From positions 124,001 to 188,000 of the forward strand of contig NZ_JARUKY010000005.1 of assembly GCF_029688925.1 (NCBI RefSeq): a stretch of 64,000 nucleotides of DNA. The letters are read 5' to 3'. Below are positions 8,888 to 16,656 of the stretch, in pieces. Under the pieces are notes generated by a model. The model did no database searches. It saw only the letters and a list, made by a program, of their open reading frames with translations, and was not told where the DNA came from. This stretch comes from Evansella sp. AB-P1. Its GTDB lineage: Bacteria > Bacillota > Bacilli > Bacillales > Salisediminibacteriaceae. The number at the start of each line of letters is the position of its first letter. Position 1 is the first letter of the stretch. Position numbers and translations under genes: made by a program.

Positions 8888-9556
8888 TTAAAAATACTCC
8901 GGATACCTTTCTCTTAATTCATCCTTTTCAATAATGACTAACTTTAAATGCTGTTCCATCGTTTTTTCTGCCAAATCTGGTTTGTTTTCTGAAACATATT
9001 GAACTATGTCTTTATGTTGGTGAATGACCTTCTCCCAATTAGATACAGTTGCTAAACTTAACACTCTTAGTCTATCAAAATGACTGTTCATTTGTTTAAT
9101 TATGTTATTCGTTCGATTTTTCTTACAAATTTCAAATAAGATTGTATGAAATTGTCCATCTAATTCAAAGAGTTGCTGAAAATTACCTTTTTCATAGGAA
9201 AATTCTTGCATCTTAATGTTACTTTCCAGTTGAAATAGCTGATCTGTATTTATCTTAGAGCAAGCCTCTCGAACAATTGCCTTCTCAATATGCTCTCGAA
9301 CGAATCGTCCTTCTTCTACAAGCTGTAAATCAATTTTTGTAACGATCGTTCCACTTTGAGGAATAATTCGGAGAAGTTCCTCCTGAGCTAGTGTTAAAAA
9401 AGCTTCTCGAACTGGGGTACGACTCACCTCAAGTTTATCCGAAGTTTCCTTCTCTGACATTTTTGTACCTGGAGTTAATTCACAATTAATAATCTGAGAC
9501 TTGATACGTTGATATACAAATTCCCTGGTTGAACCGTTTATTTCAATGTTTTTCAT
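8888..9556 (-). CDS. GntR-family (FadR/FCD subfamily) transcriptional regulator of the pentonate operon
   Basis: A 222-aa regulator. Residues about 10-75 are a winged helix of GntR type (YQRIKSQIINCELTPGTKMSEKETSDKLEVSRTPVREAF in family order: R-x-I, L-x-P-G, S-E, S-x-x-x-V-R-E). Residues about 85-210 are an all-helical FCD ligand domain with acidic and His residues (FHTILFEICKKN, MEQHLKLV). It is the first gene of the operon with the dehydratase and the FAH-family enzyme, so it most likely senses a sugar acid or keto-deoxy intermediate. Its own promoter contains a near-perfect inverted repeat over the -10 box, a likely autoregulatory operator. RBS AAGGAG precedes ATG 9556. Confidence 0.85.
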   Translation of the reverse strand: MKNIEINGSTREFVYQRIKSQIINCELTPGTKMSEKETSDKLEVSRTPVREAFLTLAQEELLRIIPQSGTIVTKIDLQLVEEGRFVREHIEKAIVREACSKINTDQLFQLESNIKMQEFSYEKGNFQQLFELDGQFHTILFEICKKNRTNNIIKQMNSHFDRLRVLSLATVSNWEKVIHQHKDIVQYVSENKPDLAEKTMEQHLKLVIIEKDELRERYPEYF

Positions 9557-9596
9557 ACAGAAAATAGCTCCTTAATTTAAAAGATATTGTTTGTTC

Positions 9597-9648
9597 ACTC
9601 AGTATAACTAGTATGGTAATTATACTAAGTAAAGACTGAATATTTCAA
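9597..9648 (-). promoter_or_regulatory. sigma-A promoter and inverted-repeat operator for the GntR operon
   Basis: On the minus strand -35 TTGAAA (9648-9643) is followed after 18 bp by -10 TATAAT (9624-9619). An inverted repeat ACTYAGTATAA - N12 - TTATACTRAGT (9597-9630) covers the -10 box and the likely start site, with 10 of 11 positions paired. This geometry suits repression by the GntR protein encoded just downstream. Confidence 0.75.
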
Positions 9649-9898
9649 CTACAATTTAAAAATAAATTATTTTCTTCTCATTTGTTTCTGTTAAAGAATA
9701 AAGAACTTGTTTAAACTTACACTTTGACTTATTTAGAAATAGTCATATAAATTAGCTGATAATCCAATAAAATAGTTATTGTAGTTCCAAAAACTTCATG
9801 CTATATTCAATATAAATCATTAGATATATAACAAGAGATCTACAAAATCTAAATAAAAGCACTTTCACAAAAAATGACTATACTTAGGAGGAACCGTT
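9649..9898. other. A+T-rich divergent intergenic region
   Basis: Between the GntR promoter and the SDR gene I see no open frame, repeat unit or strong hairpin. The SDR promoter must lie here, but I could not pick a convincing -35/-10 pair. The SDR ribosome binding site TAGGAGG (about 9886-9892) is clear. Confidence 0.5.
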
Positions 9899-10864
9899 AT
9901 GAATAATGATAAAGTCGTCATTATTACCGGAGCTAACTCTGGAATTGGAAAAGAGGCTACGAGGAAATTTGCACAAGAGGGTTACACTGTAGTGATGGCT
10001 TGTCGTAATATGGAGATTAGTAAACTAGTTCAACAAGAACTAATGCAGGAAACCAATAATGAACAGATTAAATTGATGAATGTAGATATGAGTTCCTTTC
10101 AATCTATTCAACAATTTTGTTTACAATTTAAAATGCTATATAATAAGTTAGACATTCTTATTCACAATGCTGCTTATTTTAATCACGGTGAAAAATATCG
10201 CTTAAGTACTAATAACATAGAATTAACCTTTGCGACCAATGTTTTTGGACCATTCCTCATGACGACTCTACTAAAAGACCACCTTAAGCAGTCTACTGAC
10301 CCTAGGATTTTACATGCTTCTAGTAATATAGTGAAACATTTTTTTGATTCGAAAAAGAAAATAGAATTTGATAAGATCGTAGGGAATAAGATTGATAAAA
10401 AAAATCATAGTGTATACAAAATGTACTGCCAATCTAAAATGGCGTTAGTTTTACTCACCTTTAAAATGGCAGAGGAATATAAAGCTGATGGTATCTCTAT
10501 CCATGCATTACAAATAAATGGTGCAAAAATGTCTAAGGCTACACTTAACAAGGTAACGTTAAAATGGAGAACGATTGCATACGTTCAAAACGTATTCTTT
10601 CCTCCTCCTAAAAAAATGGCCGATTTATATTATCACATATGTACTTTAAATGAATCTAAAATGACAACTGGGCAACTCTTTAATGATAAAGGGGAGTCTA
10701 TGATACCAGCACCAAAGAACCCTACATTTATTGATGAAGTAAAACAATTTTCAGGATCAACTTATTATCCTCACTATGCAGCAAGCAAGGAAAATCAAGA
10801 AAAAATATGGGATTTATGTGCTGAAATAACCAAAGACTATAGGGCGAAAGAAATTCTCTGTTAA
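9899..10864 (+). CDS. short-chain dehydrogenase/reductase, retinol-dehydrogenase-like
   Basis: A 321-aa classical SDR. The N-terminal Rossmann motif is TGANSGIGKEA (residues about 10-20), followed by the adenine-contact DMSS and the NAA-like HNAAYF. The catalytic set is Ser in HASSN, and YCQSK (YxxxK) at about residues 180-184. The N-terminal pattern with ACRN after the second strand suggests NADP preference and similarity to retinol dehydrogenase/WW-oxidoreductase-type SDRs. The C-terminal 100 residues carry an extra tail with no recognisable domain. ATG 9899 has AGGAGG at good spacing. It is a single-gene unit ended by the hairpin at 11054; the substrate cannot be inferred. Confidence 0.8.
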   Translation: MNNDKVVIITGANSGIGKEATRKFAQEGYTVVMACRNMEISKLVQQELMQETNNEQIKLMNVDMSSFQSIQQFCLQFKMLYNKLDILIHNAAYFNHGEKYRLSTNNIELTFATNVFGPFLMTTLLKDHLKQSTDPRILHASSNIVKHFFDSKKKIEFDKIVGNKIDKKNHSVYKMYCQSKMALVLLTFKMAEEYKADGISIHALQINGAKMSKATLNKVTLKWRTIAYVQNVFFPPPKKMADLYYHICTLNESKMTTGQLFNDKGESMIPAPKNPTFIDEVKQFSGSTYYPHYAASKENQEKIWDLCAEITKDYRAKEILC

Positions 10865-11053
10865 AAACGCTTTGCAACGAAAAACATGTGTTACAACTAA
10901 TACAAAGTACACAATTTCTTTAACAAAACCCAAATTACATAAGTCGCATTAGAAGAGAAGTAGTAAAACCCTAAATTTTTTCTTTCTCTGGATATATTTT
11001 CAACCGAAGCAACCTTTTGTTTATTTTATAAAAAATCCTACAATACCATATTA
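10865..11053. other. A+T-rich 3' region after the SDR gene
   Basis: No gene, repeat or structured element is visible here between the SDR stop and its probable terminator. Confidence 0.5.
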
Positions 11054-11084
11054 GACTAAAAGCGAACTTGCTTTTAGTCTTTTT
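11054..11084 (+). terminator. rho-independent terminator
   Basis: A perfect 10-bp stem GACTAAAAGC / GCTTTTAGTC with a 6-base loop, followed by TTTTT. It is the first terminator after the SDR gene and precedes the gamma-glutamylcyclotransferase-fold gene. Confidence 0.85.
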
Positions 11085-11167
11085 CCTTATAAAGACTCCT
11101 TCCATGTCAGAGAATGTCAGAATCGATTGTAATGATAATAATATCACACGAAGAAAGGATGAATTTT

Positions 11168-12046
11168 ATGAAAAAATATAAAGTATTTGTTTACGGAACA
11201 TTGCGCAAAAATGAATCCAATCACCGATTACTTAACAATACAAGATGTATTTCAGAGCAATGCTGGACAAATGGAGTCCTATTTGACACTGGTTTTGGCT
11301 ATCCAGCTATGATTTATGATCATATAGGAAAAGTGCATGGAGAATTGTATGAAGTAACAGCCGAGGTGCTACAGCACTTAGATAATCTTGAAGGGTATTA
11401 TGGAAAAAATAAAAATAACCTTTATGAACGAGCTATGAAACCAATCTATACGGACGCTGGACCTACAGAAGCATATTTGTATGTTTATTCAAGAAACCCA
11501 GCAACAGGAAATGAAAATATCTATTATTTCAATGATTGGAAGCTTCATCATCTTATTAATAATAAGAATATACTCTATTTTGCATACGGTTCTTGTATGG
11601 ATAATAAACGATTTATAGAGGCTGGTATAGCATCACAGTTTTCCAATATAAAAGGACCTGGTATTGCTAAAAACTATTCATTAGCATTCACACGAAAAGC
11701 ACGTGATGGTGGAAGAGCTGATATTATTGAAGCTTCTAACGGTGTTGTGGAAGGAATCGTTTATGAAATTAATGTAGAAAACACATTAGACTATTTGTAT
11801 AGCCGAGAAGGGGTATACGGTAACATTTATCGACCTGGATGTATCGATGTAGAAATCAATGGGATCCTACATCAGAATGTTTTAACCTTTTTTGTTATTC
11901 ACAAAGAACAATATGAAGTTGCCCCTCCAGAACATTATGCTAGAGAAATTTTACGAGGAGCAAAAAGTCGTGTAAGTAACGATTATTTTGAACGTCTACA
12001 AGAAGATTTACTGAAGAAATTCAATATATTTATTTCTATAAAGTAA
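11168..12046 (+). CDS. tandem-duplicated gamma-glutamylcyclotransferase-fold (AIG2/GGCT) protein
   Basis: The protein has two copies of the GGCT/AIG2 fold. Domain 1 (residues about 2-120) begins KVFVYGTLRKNESNHRLL and has the acidic active-site region LDNLEGYYG. Domain 2 (about 135-290) begins LYFAYGSCMDNKRF and has a matching YSREGVYGNIYRP. The YG-(T/S)-(L/C) loop and the later Glu are the substrate-binding loop and general acid/base of this family, which cyclises gamma-glutamyl amines to 5-oxoproline. Substrate is unknown. I use ATG 11168, which has GAAAGG 9 bases upstream; an ATG at 11114 lacks a ribosome binding site. It stands alone and converges on the MarR gene. Confidence 0.75.
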   Translation: MKKYKVFVYGTLRKNESNHRLLNNTRCISEQCWTNGVLFDTGFGYPAMIYDHIGKVHGELYEVTAEVLQHLDNLEGYYGKNKNNLYERAMKPIYTDAGPTEAYLYVYSRNPATGNENIYYFNDWKLHHLINNKNILYFAYGSCMDNKRFIEAGIASQFSNIKGPGIAKNYSLAFTRKARDGGRADIIEASNGVVEGIVYEINVENTLDYLYSREGVYGNIYRPGCIDVEINGILHQNVLTFFVIHKEQYEVAPPEHYAREILRGAKSRVSNDYFERLQEDLLKKFNIFISIK

Positions 12047-12133
12047 GAGGCTATAATGGGATGGGAACGTTTACTGAACAAATAATTTTCAACAAAACAG
12101 ACTCCACTTTTATGGTCAGCAGAGTTCTTTTTT

Positions 12134-12580
12134 CTAATCTTCTGTTAAATTTTTATCAATTTGAGTTAAGACACGGAGAAACGTATCCATCTCTTCCTTT
12201 GGTACATCCTTTGATATATCCTCTATGGTTTTTTGTGCTTGTTCAATTAAGCCTACTTGCAGCTTTTTCCCCATAGGTGTTAAAAAAATTAAATTCGTTC
12301 TCTTATCTACTGGATGTGGCATTCTTATAACCAAGTTCCTTTTTTCCATATTGTTAATTAGTCTAGAAATACTGGGTTGATCCTTTCCTGTAAGATGAGA
12401 TAGCTTGTATTGCGTTAATCCATCCTCTTCCCACAGACGAATCATTATGGACCATTGCTCATGGGTGACTGGATAGTTTTTTTCCTTAAAATTTTTATTT
12501 AATCGGTTAATTACCAATCGTGCTGTAGCTGTTATACGATAACCAACTGACTCTGCTAATACGTATTCCCTATAGTCCAT
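12134..12580 (-). CDS. MarR-family transcriptional regulator
   Basis: A 148-aa winged-helix regulator of MarR size. The DNA-binding part spans about residues 45-110: WSIMIRLWEEDGLTQYKLSHLTGKDQPSISRLINNMEKRNLVIR, followed by the wing with the DKR motif (PVDKRTNLIFLTPMGKKL). I start at ATG 12580, which has AGGAG 7 bases upstream; an ATG at 12613 has none. It is divergent from the PH-domain gene at 12803, and the 222-bp gap between them is where an autoregulatory site would be expected. The effector and targets are unknown. Confidence 0.85.
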   Translation of the reverse strand: MDYREYVLAESVGYRITATARLVINRLNKNFKEKNYPVTHEQWSIMIRLWEEDGLTQYKLSHLTGKDQPSISRLINNMEKRNLVIRMPHPVDKRTNLIFLTPMGKKLQVGLIEQAQKTIEDISKDVPKEEMDTFLRVLTQIDKNLTED

Positions 12581-12802
12581 TTCTCTCTCCTGTTCAAATA
12601 TTTTTATGTTCAAATTATATAATTTTTATTACAATTAACTGGTATAATTATACCATACTTATGCATAAGAGTTGTAATAGCTTTTATGACATTTGAACTA
12701 ACTCTTTTTTTATATAATGTTATCTATAAAACTATAATCGAATTTTTTTTTATCTGAAACTGTTCACTGAATGATTTAATACTAGCCATTCGAGGTGATT
12801 TT

Positions 12803-13228
12803 ATGATGATATATAAAACAAAAAGAGATAAAACTATATCATTTTCTTATTTATTTATTTTTTCTATTTTTATAGGAACAACGATTCCGCTATTCATTTA
12901 TGAAGAAATGACAATATTTGTTTTGATATATACGGCTTTCGTATTGGTAATCACCTTACTATTAGCATGGAATATTCTTGACATAAAATATGAGTTCTTA
13001 TCAGAATGTTTACTTGTAAAAGGCGGTTTCTTTAGAAGTAAAATTTATTATTCTGAAATCACAAAAATTTCTACAACGACAAATCCGTGGTATGGCTATC
13101 GAATAATGGGAGCATCTAAAGGAATTGAGATTTTTTATAATTCCGCACTCATGGGCAGTGTGAAAATTTCTCCAAAAGAAGAGGAACATTTTGTAGAGGA
13201 GTTAAAAAAAAGAACTAATCTCCCGTAA
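12803..13228 (+). CDS. PH-domain membrane protein, YyaB/DUF1200-like
   Basis: A 141-aa protein with two N-terminal membrane helices (about residues 15-32 and 38-56) followed by a bacterial PH-like beta domain: LLVKGGFFRSKIYYSEITKIS, then PWYGYRIMGASKGIEIFY and VKISPKEEEHFVEELKKR. That last segment (I-S-P-K-E-x-x-x-F) is typical of the YyaB/DUF1200 group, whose function is not established. GAGGTGA precedes ATG 12803. Its last codons are part of the terminator hairpin used by the convergent MFS gene. Confidence 0.75.
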   Translation: MMIYKTKRDKTISFSYLFIFSIFIGTTIPLFIYEEMTIFVLIYTAFVLVITLLLAWNILDIKYEFLSECLLVKGGFFRSKIYYSEITKISTTTNPWYGYRIMGASKGIEIFYNSALMGSVKISPKEEEHFVEELKKRTNLP

Positions 13229-13255
13229 CTCGTTTCAATCGTTATAGGAGATTAG
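13215..13255. terminator. terminator hairpin overlapping the PH gene's 3' end
   Basis: A long stem CTAATCTCC-C-GTAAC / GTTAT-A-GGAGATTAG with one mismatch and an 11-base loop. On the minus strand it is followed by TTCTTTTTTTT, so it should terminate the MFS transcript (stop at 13273) inside the end of the convergent gene. Confidence 0.75.
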
Positions 13256-13272
13256 CATGCATAATAACATAC

Positions 13273-14592
13273 TTACGTTTTCTTCACTGGCTTACGATTA
13301 ATCCAAGCCACAATAGTCGCTAAGAGAAAGAATAGAAGCATCACGATTAAAATCTCTTTATAACTTCCAAACCAATCAAAAGCAATTCCAAATGGTAGTG
13401 GTCCAAAAGAGGATGCTACGACAGTAGAAGTAAAACCAACCCCTCTGATACTACCTAAGTGAGCTCTACCAAAGTATTGCGGTATAATAAGAGCAATACA
13501 CAGCGTACCAAAACCACCTGCAATCCCTCGTAAAATCCCAAATAGAAGAGCCATCCAATAAGAGTCTGCAAGAATTAGTATAGCAACTCCCATTCCCTCT
13601 AATAGAAAGGTGAGAGCAAACAATTTATACAAAGGAACCCTTTCAAGAAGAAATCCAGCATAAAAGCTAATTGGGAAGGCTATCAATGCCATAAGACTCA
13701 AAATAAAAGCAGATTCCTCTCTTGCTAAACCACTTTGACCTAATATAGATACAATATGAAAGGTCATGCCTGTATTAGCCATGGCAGGAACAGCAATACA
13801 AAAAAGTACTCCCCATAATACTGGACTTTTTAATGCTTCATTTAAAGTCCAGCTTTCCTCCAGTACTACATCCTGTTTCTCATTTGTACCCTTATGATCC
13901 TGTTCTCCCCTTTCGTTTGAATAAGTGCTACCTTTTTTATTTTTGGAAGTAATAGGAGAATTCCCATCTGGAACGAGACCAAATTCCTCTGGACGGTTTC
14001 TTATAATTAACAACGCTAGTGGCACAAAGCTGAAAAGTAAAATAAGACCCCAAATTTGCCAAGCACCACTCCATCCAAAATGATTAATCAACCAAACATT
14101 AACAAGTGGAAGGGCTGCAGAGCTTAAGAAACCACCTACTTCCATGAAAGAAAAGGCACGACCCCTTTTTTTTACAAACCATTGAGGAATTAAAGTATTT
14201 GGAACTAATTCCATTAATCCTTGACCAAAAAATCGGATCAGAAAAAAACCAATTAGAAGCATAAAAGGTCCAATAACCATACTATTAAAAAAACAAGCTA
14301 CTGCTAACATTGTTCCAGCAAAAACAGACATCCATCTTTGCCCTTTTCGATCAATCATTCGTCCCATAAAAATCATTAATAAACCAGAGATAAGTGTTGC
14401 AGCGGAGTACAGTGTAGAAATTAGGGACCTACTCCAACCAAATTCCTCCACATATACATCAATAAAGATCGAAACTGAGTAGGTTTGTCCTGGACCTGAC
14501 AAAAATACTGCCCAAGCACCCATCATCACAATAATCCAACCATAAAAAAATGGTGTTCTATGTATGAAACTATGTAGTGTATCCTTTTTCAT
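13273..14592 (-). CDS. MFS transporter, monocarboxylate/OFA-like
   Basis: A 439-aa carrier with 12 predicted membrane helices and a hydrophilic central loop at about residues 205-245. The N-terminus (FYGWIIVMMGAWAVFLSGPGQTYSVSIFID) and the loop motif GRMIDRKGQRW match the monocarboxylate-type MFS group that includes the oxalate:formate antiporter family. The conserved N-terminal GPGQTYS stretch is retained. The substrate cannot be deduced from the neighbours. GGAGG precedes ATG 14592; the GNAT gene lies 38 bp upstream on the same strand and is probably co-transcribed. Confidence 0.8.
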   Translation of the reverse strand: MKKDTLHSFIHRTPFFYGWIIVMMGAWAVFLSGPGQTYSVSIFIDVYVEEFGWSRSLISTLYSAATLISGLLMIFMGRMIDRKGQRWMSVFAGTMLAVACFFNSMVIGPFMLLIGFFLIRFFGQGLMELVPNTLIPQWFVKKRGRAFSFMEVGGFLSSAALPLVNVWLINHFGWSGAWQIWGLILLFSFVPLALLIIRNRPEEFGLVPDGNSPITSKNKKGSTYSNERGEQDHKGTNEKQDVVLEESWTLNEALKSPVLWGVLFCIAVPAMANTGMTFHIVSILGQSGLAREESAFILSLMALIAFPISFYAGFLLERVPLYKLFALTFLLEGMGVAILILADSYWMALLFGILRGIAGGFGTLCIALIIPQYFGRAHLGSIRGVGFTSTVVASSFGPLPFGIAFDWFGSYKEILIVMLLFFLLATIVAWINRKPVKKT

Positions 14593-14630
14593 TCAAACCT
14601 CCAAAACTATAATGTTAACAATCTATTTAC

Positions 14631-15200
14631 CTAAGTAAGCTTGGAATAAATACATGTATTTCTTAACTCCCTCCCATCTGCTGACAGCTCTTCGTTTTTT
14701 AGAATGACATCTAGATTAAAACCAATCTTTTCAGCAATGGAACGACTTTTCTTATTTTTTTCATCACAAATAATCTCCAGTCGCTTGGCATTTAATTCAT
14801 CAAAGGCAAAATCAGCAATACGATGGGCAGCTTCTGTCATATAGCCTTTACCACTATGTCTCGTGTCGATCCAATAACCAATTTCAAACTTTGGGATTCG
14901 CCAATCAATATAATGTAAACCAGAAGAACCGATAAACTCCCCATTATCTTTATGAAAAACAAGTAACCTTAAATCTTCTCGAAGAATAAATTTAGCATGT
15001 GCTTCCCGAATATTTACTTCTATTTCTTCCTCCGTTTGTTCTGATTGTGCAAATGGCATCCAGGCTTTTAATTCTTTCATAGACGCTTGTATTGCAGCAT
15101 GAACGACCTTCCCATCTCCCGGTTTTGGCATACGGAGAAGTAATCGATCCGAATAGATTTCTGTTGGAATATCTAACAGTATTGGTTTCAAAACCTTCAC
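14631..15200 (-). CDS. GNAT N-acetyltransferase, RimJ/RimL type
   Basis: A 189-aa member of the GNAT superfamily resembling ribosomal-protein N-acetyltransferases. It has the opening IYSDRLLLRMP, the strand-4 segment FEIGYWIDTRHSGKGYMTEA with the acetyl-CoA pyrophosphate loop (R-H-S-G-K-G), and the closing KRLEIICDEKNKKSRSIAEKIGF, all in family order. The longest frame starts at GTG 15200; a TTG nine bases later has a better placed GAGGTGA. It is divergent from the nirK-like gene and probably co-transcribed with the MFS gene. The acetyl acceptor is unknown. Confidence 0.8.
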   Translation of the reverse strand: MKVLKPILLDIPTEIYSDRLLLRMPKPGDGKVVHAAIQASMKELKAWMPFAQSEQTEEEIEVNIREAHAKFILREDLRLLVFHKDNGEFIGSSGLHYIDWRIPKFEIGYWIDTRHSGKGYMTEAAHRIADFAFDELNAKRLEIICDEKNKKSRSIAEKIGFNLDVILKNEELSADGRELRNTCIYSKLT

Positions 15201-15359
15201 CTCACTTGAGTAAAATATATGTCTTGTATTTTAGCATGAGTTATATCTTATGTCCTTACCTAAATTACGTACCTTAGTTATTTTCACTGTATCAATTAAC
15301 AATAACCACCTTTCCACATTAGAAACTTACAAAAGGACATTATGTGAACAAAATTTTTC

Positions 15360-15402
15360 AGTGATTTATATCACATTGAAAATACATCCTCAACTTTATT
15401 AT
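15360..15402 (+). promoter_or_regulatory. FNR-type box with -41.5 geometry, nirK-like promoter
   Basis: The palindrome AGTGA-TTTATA-TCACA (15360-15375) matches the Bacillus FNR/CRP-type consensus TGTGA-N6-TCACA at 9 of 10 positions. A -10 box TATTAT lies at 15397-15402, placing the palindrome centre exactly 41.5 bp upstream of the implied start at 15409. That is the spacing of directly FNR-activated promoters. No good -35 box is present, as expected. Confidence 0.75.
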
Positions 15403-15458
15403 TGAGATATGGAATTATCTGAAAAATTAATCTTTAATAAGGGGAAAGGATGGTATGA

Positions 15459-16499
15459 ATGAAAGTGAAAAAGTCGGTTATTCTTTCTGTCTTGATTAGT
15501 ATGTTATTGTTATTTACTGTTGCCTGTACGAATGATGAAGAAGTTGGATCTAATAACTTGGATGAATCTGAAGATACGTCCTTAGCTGAAGAGGAAAATG
15601 GTGAATTCGAGGTTATTCAACCTCATGTTGGTTTAAATCAAGAACCTGTTCCTGTGAAAATGGAACGAATAGGTGAAAATGAAGTCAATATCGAGATGAC
15701 ATCACAAATCACTGACATTGAAATTGATGAAGGACTGATTTACAAAGCGTGGACCTTTAACGGCGAAGCACCTGGTCCTGTAGTTGTGGTAAATGAGGGA
15801 GATATTATTAATTTCACATTGAAAAATTTAGATCCAGCTATTCCCCATTCTATGGACTTCCATGCTGTTCATGCAAGCCCCAAAAGAGATTTTGCTGATG
15901 TCATGCCTAATGAGGAAGGTACCTTTACGTACCAAGCAAATTACCCAGGTGTCTTTATGTATCACTGTGGTACACCTTCCGTATTAGCCCATATTGCAAA
16001 TGGTATGCATGGAGTAATTATCGTTATGCCAAAAGATGGATATCCAACAGATGATGAAATTGATAGTGAGTTTGTCTTAATTCAAAATGAATGGTACAAA
16101 TATAATGACTTAGATGATATGAAAAATGGTGTCCCAAGTCAAGTCGTATTTTCCACAAAAGCTTTAAATGAAGGGGACCTTAATACAAATGGAACGACGT
16201 ATGACTTAAAAGAAACACCACTCCAAGCAAAAGTTGGAGAAAAAATTCGAATGTACATTAATAATGTAGGTCCGAACGAAATTAGCTCCTTCCACGTAGT
16301 TGGAACTGTTTTAGACGATGTATATGTTGATGGGAACCCTTATAATCACATGAAAGGTCTACAAACGATTATTTTACCAGCAAGTGGTGGTGCTGTCGTT
16401 GAATTTACAGTAAAAGAGCCTGGGCTGTATCCTATAGTTACGCATCAATTTAACCATGTAGAAAAAGGTGCCTTAGCATATCTTGAAGTGACGGAGTAG
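15459..16499 (+). CDS. nirK: copper-containing nitrite reductase-like lipoprotein (NirK family)
   Basis: A 346-aa two-cupredoxin-domain protein. Residues 1-23 are a lipoprotein signal ending in FTVAC, so it should be anchored outside the membrane at Cys23, followed by an acidic linker. Type-1 copper ligands are His130, Cys170, His178 and Met183; type-2 ligands are His135, His169 and probably His329. The catalytic Asp (Asp133, in HSMDFH) and His (His279, in SSFHVVG) of NirK are also in place. The chemistry should be reduction of nitrite to NO. The Cys-to-His spacing is one residue shorter than in proteobacterial NirK. The promoter has an FNR-type box. No other denitrification gene is in the window, so a different multicopper role remains possible. 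Confidence 0.8.
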   Translation: MKVKKSVILSVLISMLLLFTVACTNDEEVGSNNLDESEDTSLAEEENGEFEVIQPHVGLNQEPVPVKMERIGENEVNIEMTSQITDIEIDEGLIYKAWTFNGEAPGPVVVVNEGDIINFTLKNLDPAIPHSMDFHAVHASPKRDFADVMPNEEGTFTYQANYPGVFMYHCGTPSVLAHIANGMHGVIIVMPKDGYPTDDEIDSEFVLIQNEWYKYNDLDDMKNGVPSQVVFSTKALNEGDLNTNGTTYDLKETPLQAKVGEKIRMYINNVGPNEISSFHVVGTVLDDVYVDGNPYNHMKGLQTIILPASGGAVVEFTVKEPGLYPIVTHQFNHVEKGALAYLEVTE

Positions 16500-16575
16500 T
16501 TCATTAAAAATAGTGCAAGTCGTCATGCAGTAGATTCTTTCATGGTGAAGTACTTTGCTTTCTTATAATTTAAAA

Positions 16576-16620
16576 AAATGAAAACTACGGAAAATCACCT
16601 CCAGTAGTTTTCATTTTTTT
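16576..16620 (+). terminator. rho-independent terminator after the nirK-like gene
   Basis: A perfect 13-bp stem AAATGAAAACTAC / GTAGTTTTCATTT with a 15-base loop, running into TTTTTTT. Its A-rich left flank could also serve the convergent MFS gene. Confidence 0.85.
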
Positions 16621-16656
16621 AAATAAATTTATGATTTTTATGTTCATTTTATAATT

